Position numbers and translations under genes: made by a program. 64,000 nucleotides of DNA from assembly GCF_042477335.2 (NCBI RefSeq), contig NC_091246.1:209001501-209065500 (forward strand). Reading direction: 5' to 3'. Origin of the DNA: Ovis canadensis. Taxonomy: Eukaryota; Chordata; Mammalia; Artiodactyla; Bovidae. Below, one piece after another: positions 58,801-64,000 of this stretch. Position 1 is the stretch's first letter. Each line of letters starts with the position of its first letter. The notes beneath the pieces are model-generated. The model searched no databases, was not told the origin of the DNA, and was given only the letters and a program-made list of their open reading frames with translations.

Positions 58801-61800
58801 GGGAAACAGTGGAAACAGCGTCAGACTTTATTTTTTTGGGCTCCAAAATCACTGCAGATGGTGATTGCAGCTGTGAAATTAAAAGACACTTACTCCTTGG
58901 AAGGAAAGTTATGACCAACCCAGATAGCATATTAAAAAGCAGAGACATTACTTTGCCAACAAAGGTCCATCTAATCAAGGCTATGGTTTTTCCTGCGGCC
59001 ATGTATGGATGTGAGAGTTGGACTGTGAAGAAAGATGAGCGCCGAAGAATTGATGGTTTTGAACTGTGGTGTTGGAGAAGACTCTTGAGAGTCCCCTGGA
59101 CTGCAAGGAGATCCCACCAGTCCATCCTAAAGGAGATCAGTCCTGGGTGTTCATTGGAAGGACTGATGCTGAGGCTGAAACTCCAATACTTTGGCCACCT
59201 CATGCGAAGAGTTGACTCACTGGAAAAGACCCCAATGCTGGGAGGGATTGGGGGCAGGAGGAGAAGGGGATGACAGAGGATGAGATGGCTGGATGGCATC
59301 ACCGACTCGACGGACATGAGTTTGGGTAAACTCCGGGAATTGGTGATGGACAGGGAGGTCTGGAGTGCTGCGATTCATGGGGTCTCAAAGAGTTGGACAC
59401 GACTGAGCGACTGAACTGAACTGAACTGATGGGATCTACAGGTCAGAACTACTTTCACAGCAACATTAAGATGCTGTCTGTCTTTCCTATTGGGCTGGCA
59501 TTTGCACTGCTGACACAAAGGTGACACTGGGTAAAGCTATTGGCTCCTGAGCACAAAACAGGGCAAAACCATCAAGTGGTATTAGCATTTCTCACTGCTG
59601 TCCAATTATGGTAACAAAAAATAAAAGGCCAAATCCACATTAAAATGCCCTTGATGAAGCAGTATAAATTATTAAATCTTGGCCCTTGAATTTTTTTAAT
59701 ATTCTATGTGATGAAATGGGAAGTAAGTATTAAGTACTTCTTTGCAGCATACAGAGATACAATGCTTACATGAAGGAAAAGCACAGTGCAATTAAGTTTT
59801 ATATTTTTTGACAGAACACCATTTTTACTTAAAAGAACAATTAATACAAAAACTACAGTTATTCAGATTTGAATATGTGGCAACATTTTTTTTTAACTTT
59901 TTATTTTATATTGAGGAATAGCTGACTAATAATGTGGGAGTTTCAGGTGGACAGCAAAGGGACTCAGCCAAACATATACATGTATCCATTCTCCCCCAAA
60001 TTCCCCTCTCATTCAGACCATATAACACTGAGCAGAATTCCCTGTGTTATACAGCATGACAACATTTTCTTCCAAAAAAAAAAAAAAATGTAGTTTGCCT
60101 GTCTCTTCAAGAAAATAGCTGAAAGGATTTGCTGCTGGTGACAAAATTTGAGCTTTGAAGTGAAAATGACTGTTTTGGTAGACTTGAACCCACCACTGAG
60201 AGCATGAAAGCTTCCTAGTACTAAAAGACTTACCCAATTAGATAGGTGGGTAATATTACATGATTTTATTGTATTATATAATGAAATGTGTCAACATTTG
60301 GAAGATATGCATAACTTAGTGAATCAATATTTTCCAAATGACCAGTGTATGATGTTATAAAATCATGCATGGGTAAAAGATGTATTCAGAGTATAGAACA
60401 GACTAATAGATTTTAATGTAACAAAGTATGAAAAGTTTTAGATTTACATTGTTATAAACCTTAAAGAAACTACCACTTATCAAGTTTTGGTGTAATATTC
60501 ACAAATATCTGAAGAGGCTATTAAAACACACTTTCCTTTTCCAACCAGATATCTGTGTGAGGCTGTACTTTCTTTCTTTTTTTAAACTTTAAGTTCTTTT
60601 TATTTTATTGAGGTATAGTTGATTTACAGTGTTGTGTTTCAGGTATATAGCAAAATGATTCAGTTATATATATAAACATACATTATTTTATATTCTTTTC
60701 CCTTATAAATTATTACAAAATATTGAGTGCCCTGTATTGTAAATTTGGTCCTTAGGTCCTTGTTGGTTATTGATTTTATATAATAGTAGTGTGTGTATCT
60801 GTTAATTCCAAACTTCAAATTTATCCCTCCCTCCCTCCTTTCTTTTTTGGTAGACATAAATTTGTTTCCTACATCTGTGGATCTATTTCTGTTTTGTATA
60901 TAAGTTCATTTATATTAATTTTTTTAAAATTCCACATATGAGCAATGTCATATATTTGTCTTTCTCTGTCTCGCATACTTCCCTTTAGTATGATAATATC
61001 TAGGTCCATCCATATTGCTGCAAACACCATCACCATTATTTCATTCTTTTCATGGCTGAATAATTCTGTTGTATTATGTAATATATATGTATCACATCTT
61101 CTTTATCCATTCATCTGTTGATGGATATTTAGGTTGCTTCCATGTCTTGGTTATTGTAAACAGTGATGCAATGGATACTGGGGTGCATGTAGCTTTTCAA
61201 ATTAACATTTATATAAATACATACCCAGGAATGGGATTGCAGGATCATATGGTAACTTTACTTTTAGTTTTTTAAGGAACTTTCATACTGCTGTCCATAG
61301 TGGCTGTACCAATTTACATTCCCAACAGTGTAGGGTTCCTTTTTCTCTACATCCTCTCCAGCATTTATTATTTGCAGATTTTTTGATGATGGCAAGGCTG
61401 TATTTTCTTCAAGTGTGCATGCTCAGTCACTTCAGTCACATCCAACTCTCTGCAATCCTATGGACTGCAGCCCATCAGGCTCATCTGTCCATGGGATTCT
61501 TCAGGCAAGAATACTGGAGTAGGTTGCCATGCCCTCCTTTAGAGGATCTTCTCAACTCATGGATCAAGCCCATATTTCCTGTGTCTCCTGCATTGCAGGT
61601 GGATTCTTTACCCCCTGAGCCAACTGGGAAGCCTGTATTTTCTTCATACTCTCAATCAAAACAACATATTGTAATAGACTGAATGTAGATGCTGACACAA
61701 GAATCCTGCTATCTTCTATTAATATGTAAATTAGGGACTTGCAAAATTATAAAATTAAACCATTTTTCTCACTACTTGAAAAAATACAGCTGTTTTTCAT

Positions 61801-63784
61801 AAAATATATTATTTGTGTTAATATGTAACTATTTTAAAATAATGAGTTAGTAAATATTTTAATAATTTCTCAGTTTTTATTTCTAATATGGTAAATTATA
61901 GAGGAACCAGAGATCAAATTGCCAACATCCACTGGATCATGGAAAAAGCAAGAGAGTTCCCGAAAAACATCCATTTCTGCTTTACTGACTATGCCAAAGC
62001 CTTTAACTGTGTGGATCACAATAAACTGTGGAAAATTCTGAAAGAGATGGGAATACCAGACCACCTGACCTGCCTCTTGAGAAATCTGTATGCAGGTCAG
62101 AAAGCAACAGTTAGAACTGGACATGGAACAACAGACTGGTTCCAAATAGGAAAAGGAGTGCGTCAAGGCTGTATATTGTCACCCTGCTTATTTAACTTCT
62201 ATGCAGAGTACATCATGAGAAATGCTGGACTGGAAGAAATGCAAGCTGGAATCAAGATTGCCAGGAGAAATATCAATACCCTCAGAAATGCAGATGACAC
62301 CACCCCTATGGCAGAAAGTGAAGAGGAACTAAAAAGCCTCTTGATGAAAGTGAAACAGGAGAGTGAAACAGTTGGCTTAAAGCTCAACATTCAGAAAACG
62401 AAGATCATGGCATCTGGTCCCATCACTTCATGGGAAATAGATGGGGAAACAGTGGAAACAGTGTCAGACTTTATGTTGGGGGGCTCCAAAATCACTGCAG
62501 ATGGTGACTGCAGCCCTGAAATTAAAAGACGCTTACTCCTTGGAAGAAAAGTTATGACCAACCTAGACAGTGTATTCAAAAGCAGAGACATTACTTTGCT
62601 GACTAAGGTCCATCTAGTTAAGGCTATGGTTTTTCCAGTGGTCATGTATGGATGTGAGAGTTGGACTGTGAAGAAGGTTGAGCAACGAAGAATTGATGTT
62701 TTTGAACTGTGGTGTTGGAGAAGACTCTTGAAAGTCCCTTGGACTGCAAGGAGATCCAACCAGTCCATTCTGAAGGAGATCAGTCCTGGGATTTCTTTGG
62801 AAGGAATGATGCTAAAGCTGAAACTCCAGTACTTTGGCCACCTCATGCGAAGAGTTGACTCATTGGAAAAGACTCTGATGCTGGGAGGGATTGGGGGCAG
62901 GAGGAGAAGGGGACGACAGAGGATGAGATGGCTGGATGGCATTACGGACTCGATGGATGTGAGTCTGAGTGAACTCCGGGAGTTGGTGATGGACAGGGAG
63001 GCCTGGCATGCTGCAATTCACGGAGTCGCAAAGAGTCGGACACGACTGAGCAACTGAACTGAACTGAACTGAACAACCCACACAGACATGCTCTCTGGAA
63101 TTCTTCATGGTTTTTAAGAATGCAAAGATGGGATGGGGAGGGAGGTAGAGGGGATGTTCAAGTGAGAGAAGACATGGGTTAACCTATGTCTGATACATGT
63201 TGATTTTTGGTAGAAACCAACACAATACTATAAAGCAATTATCCTTCAATTGAAAAAAAAAAAAAGAGTTTAAAGAGACGCTGAGTCCTAAAGGTTTGTG
63301 AACCATTGACTGAATTGCTCTCTCCTCTCTTCCTGATGTATTTATGCAGGTTGGCTAAGACATGGACAGAATCAGAAGAGGCACTTACGCTATACATTTC
63401 TACTACCCTATTTTCAAGATGAGTATACTCCAGTAAGACTTAAGTAGAGACAGTCAGTTGACCATACAGTGATGCAGAAAGCAAAGTACTACTGGTTACA
63501 AGCTATACTCTTCTCACCTGTAACTGGACCACCAGCTGAAGTCATGGGTGGCAGGAAGATTCCTGTTACTGGCTGGGATATTGATGTTTTCTGTTCCACT
63601 TGAAGAGGTTGCTGAACCTGAAAAGTGATACCCTCCTCTTCATCTTCTTCTAAATCTGAGAGGTGATAGATGGCATCCTTGGGCAACTGGGTAAAGCCTT
63701 TAGTGATGACACCTGGTCGTGGGTCAAGAATGGTTCCTAAATTTGGTTGAGCAAGTTGCTGCCATTGATGCAGAGTTTGTGATC
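52685..63784 (-). CDS. TRAK2: TRAK2 gene, 3' part (last three coding exons and 3' UTR)
   Basis: Trafficking kinesin-binding protein 2, an adaptor that links mitochondria (through Miro GTPases) and endosomes to kinesin-1 and dynein, and binds GABA-A receptor subunits. Exons 63784-63518, 58270-58165 and 56548-55870 join in phase (1, 1 to 2, 2) and encode the C-terminal 349 or so residues of a protein usually about 900 long. The N-terminal coiled-coil and motor-binding regions lie beyond the window. The segment shown is Ser/Pro-rich and acidic in places ([18 protein letters not shown]), with a Cys-containing TRAK-family region. It shares strand with FLACC1 downstream. Two BovB copies, L1 pieces and a SINE occupy the 5.2 kb intron 58271-63517. 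Confidence 0.95.
52702..52707 (-). terminator. TRAK2: Candidate TRAK2 polyadenylation signal
   Basis: AATAAA on the minus strand, followed by a T/GT-rich stretch (CCTTTGTCTTTCTGTGGTTT) suited to a downstream element. Another AATAAA at 52471-52466 is a possible second site. Confidence 0.5.
55870..56548 (-). CDS. TRAK2: TRAK2 last coding exon with stop
   Basis: Acceptor CTTTGTAAAG, entry phase 2; stop TGA at 55872-55870. Encodes [20 protein letters not shown], then a Ser-rich repeat of phosphorylation-type sites, [20 protein letters not shown], a proline-serine tract ([16 protein letters not shown]), [20 protein letters not shown] and the terminus [10 protein letters not shown]. Open across 225 codons. 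Confidence 0.97.
56580..57165. other. TRAK2 intron, AT-rich unique sequence
   Basis: No exon or recognised repeat seen; a poly(A) tract at 56560-56577 adjoins the last exon's acceptor side. Confidence 0.5.
57170..57870 (+). repeat. Possible old LTR (ERVL-like)
   Basis: LTR-like arrangement with AATAAATAG at about 57704 and a terminal segment (GAACCTGCAGGTGGTATCAGA) seen in some ERVL LTRs. No target-site duplication found; family not named. Confidence 0.35.
58165..58270 (-). CDS. TRAK2: TRAK2 penultimate coding exon
   Basis: Acceptor CTCCACTTCAG, donor GTAAGA, 106 nt, phase 1 to 2. Encodes [20 protein letters not shown] and [14 protein letters not shown]. Confidence 0.95.
58612..59432 (+). 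mobile_element. BovB LINE, 3' end, TRAK2 intron
   Basis: From about TGCCGGGAGAAATATCAATA to the GAACTGAACTGAACTGA tail. Open frame of 191 codons (58698-59273), low divergence. Antisense to TRAK2. Confidence 0.92.
59890..60055 (-). repeat. L1 3' UTR end
   Basis: TTTTTATTTTATATTGAGGA ... TCCCTGTGTTATACAGCATG, minus orientation. Confidence 0.75.
60575..61394 (-). mobile_element. L1 3' end with 15-bp target-site duplication
   Basis: Minus-strand L1 tail and late ORF2 (GTTGATTTACAGTGTTGTGT ... CTACATCCTCTCCAGCATTT). AGGCTGTACTTTCTT (60560-60574) and AGGCTGTATTTTCTT (61395-61409) form a duplication with one change. Confidence 0.85.
61411..61632 (-). repeat. Bov-tA SINE with 13-bp target-site duplication
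   Basis: AAGTGTGCATGCTCAGTCAC ... GAGCCAACTGGGAAGC. Perfect duplication CTGTATTTTCTTC at 61398-61410 and 61633-61645; the left copy lies within the L1's own duplication. Confidence 0.93.
61896..63075 (+). mobile_element. BovB LINE, 5'-truncated, long open RT fragment
   Basis: An uninterrupted frame of about 389 codons (61888-63057) covering the RT palm to the C-terminus: [40 protein letters not shown], and the catalytic box reading NADD where YADD is expected (about 62285). Ends in the GAACTGAACTGAACTGAAC tail. Low decay suggests recent insertion. It lacks the endonuclease and 5' end, so it is not mobile. Confidence 0.94.
63125..63260 (+). repeat. L1 3' UTR end
   Basis: GGTAGAAACCAACACAATAC ... 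GCAATTATCCTTCAATTG plus an A13 tail. Lies directly after the BovB. Confidence 0.75.
63518..63784 (-). CDS. TRAK2: TRAK2 third-last coding exon
   Basis: Acceptor GCATACTCAG, donor GTGAGA, 267 nt, phase 1 to 1. Encodes [20 protein letters not shown]..., the acidic [15 protein letters not shown] stretch and [16 protein letters not shown]. Confidence 0.95.
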
Positions 63785-64000
63785 CTGAGTATGCAAACAA
63801 AAAAAGGAATATGTTTTAAATTTCCCACAAATATTAAATCTTGAAAGGAGCTAAAATTACATGTGTAAAAAAGTAATGATAATAATAAAACTGCTTTTTC
63901 GGTCTTAATATTTTGGTAAAATTTGTACATTGAAGTTCTCTGTGGAAAACTAACAAGATGCTAAAGGTATGAATAATCATCTTTTTATTTCAAAAGTTAA

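Noticed and set aside
58748-59317. Minus-strand 189-codon frame, and the similar 183-codon frame at 62391-62942
   Set aside because: Antisense of BovB RT sequence; the same false frame appears wherever BovB is well preserved.

Overview
The window is ruminant nuclear DNA, most likely cattle or a close bovid. The evidence is the dense set of BovB (RTE) LINEs, Bov-tA and BOV-A2 SINEs, CHR-type tRNA SINEs and a ruminant-type L1, together with spliced vertebrate genes. There is no prokaryotic content, CRISPR array, rRNA or functional tRNA gene.

Two protein genes are present, both on the minus strand. FLACC1 (old name ALS2CR12), a testis and sperm-flagellum coiled-coil protein, runs from its start codon at 33603 down to at least 7540 in 14 coding exons that I could join in phase. 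Its last exon is not settled; a phase-compatible candidate lies at 311-395. Upstream (higher coordinates) are the last three coding exons of TRAK2 (63784 to 55870) and its long 3' UTR (to about 52685). TRAK2 links mitochondria and endosomes to kinesin and dynein. The order FLACC1 then TRAK2 on the same strand agrees with the human 2q33 neighbourhood (CASP8, FLACC1, TRAK2, STRADB), which supports both names.

The rest is mostly mobile-element strata. Region 1-7500 holds a minus-strand BovB split by a processed ACBD6 retrocopy, then a decayed class I endogenous retrovirus with leader, gag, protease and early pol remnants. Region 7500-33600 is the FLACC1 body, with a 3.7 kb 5'-truncated L1 flanked by an 11-bp target-site duplication in one intron. 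Region 33600-52600 is intergenic. It contains a BovB inserted into an older L1 with a 12-bp duplication, a near full-length BovB (41876-47650) that itself carries a BOV-A2 and an opposite-strand BovB, and a chimeric SINE/antisense-L1 retroposon with a perfect 16-bp duplication. Region 52600-64000 is the TRAK2 3' end, with two truncated BovB copies and one L1/SINE serial insertion in its penultimate intron.

I found no clearly new biological system. The most useful observations are the chimeric retroposon, the serial insertions at one target, the near full-length BovB with its nested guests, and the unresolved splice choices in FLACC1. Repeat family names come from recognising their sequences by eye, so outer repeat boundaries are approximate unless a target-site duplication is given.
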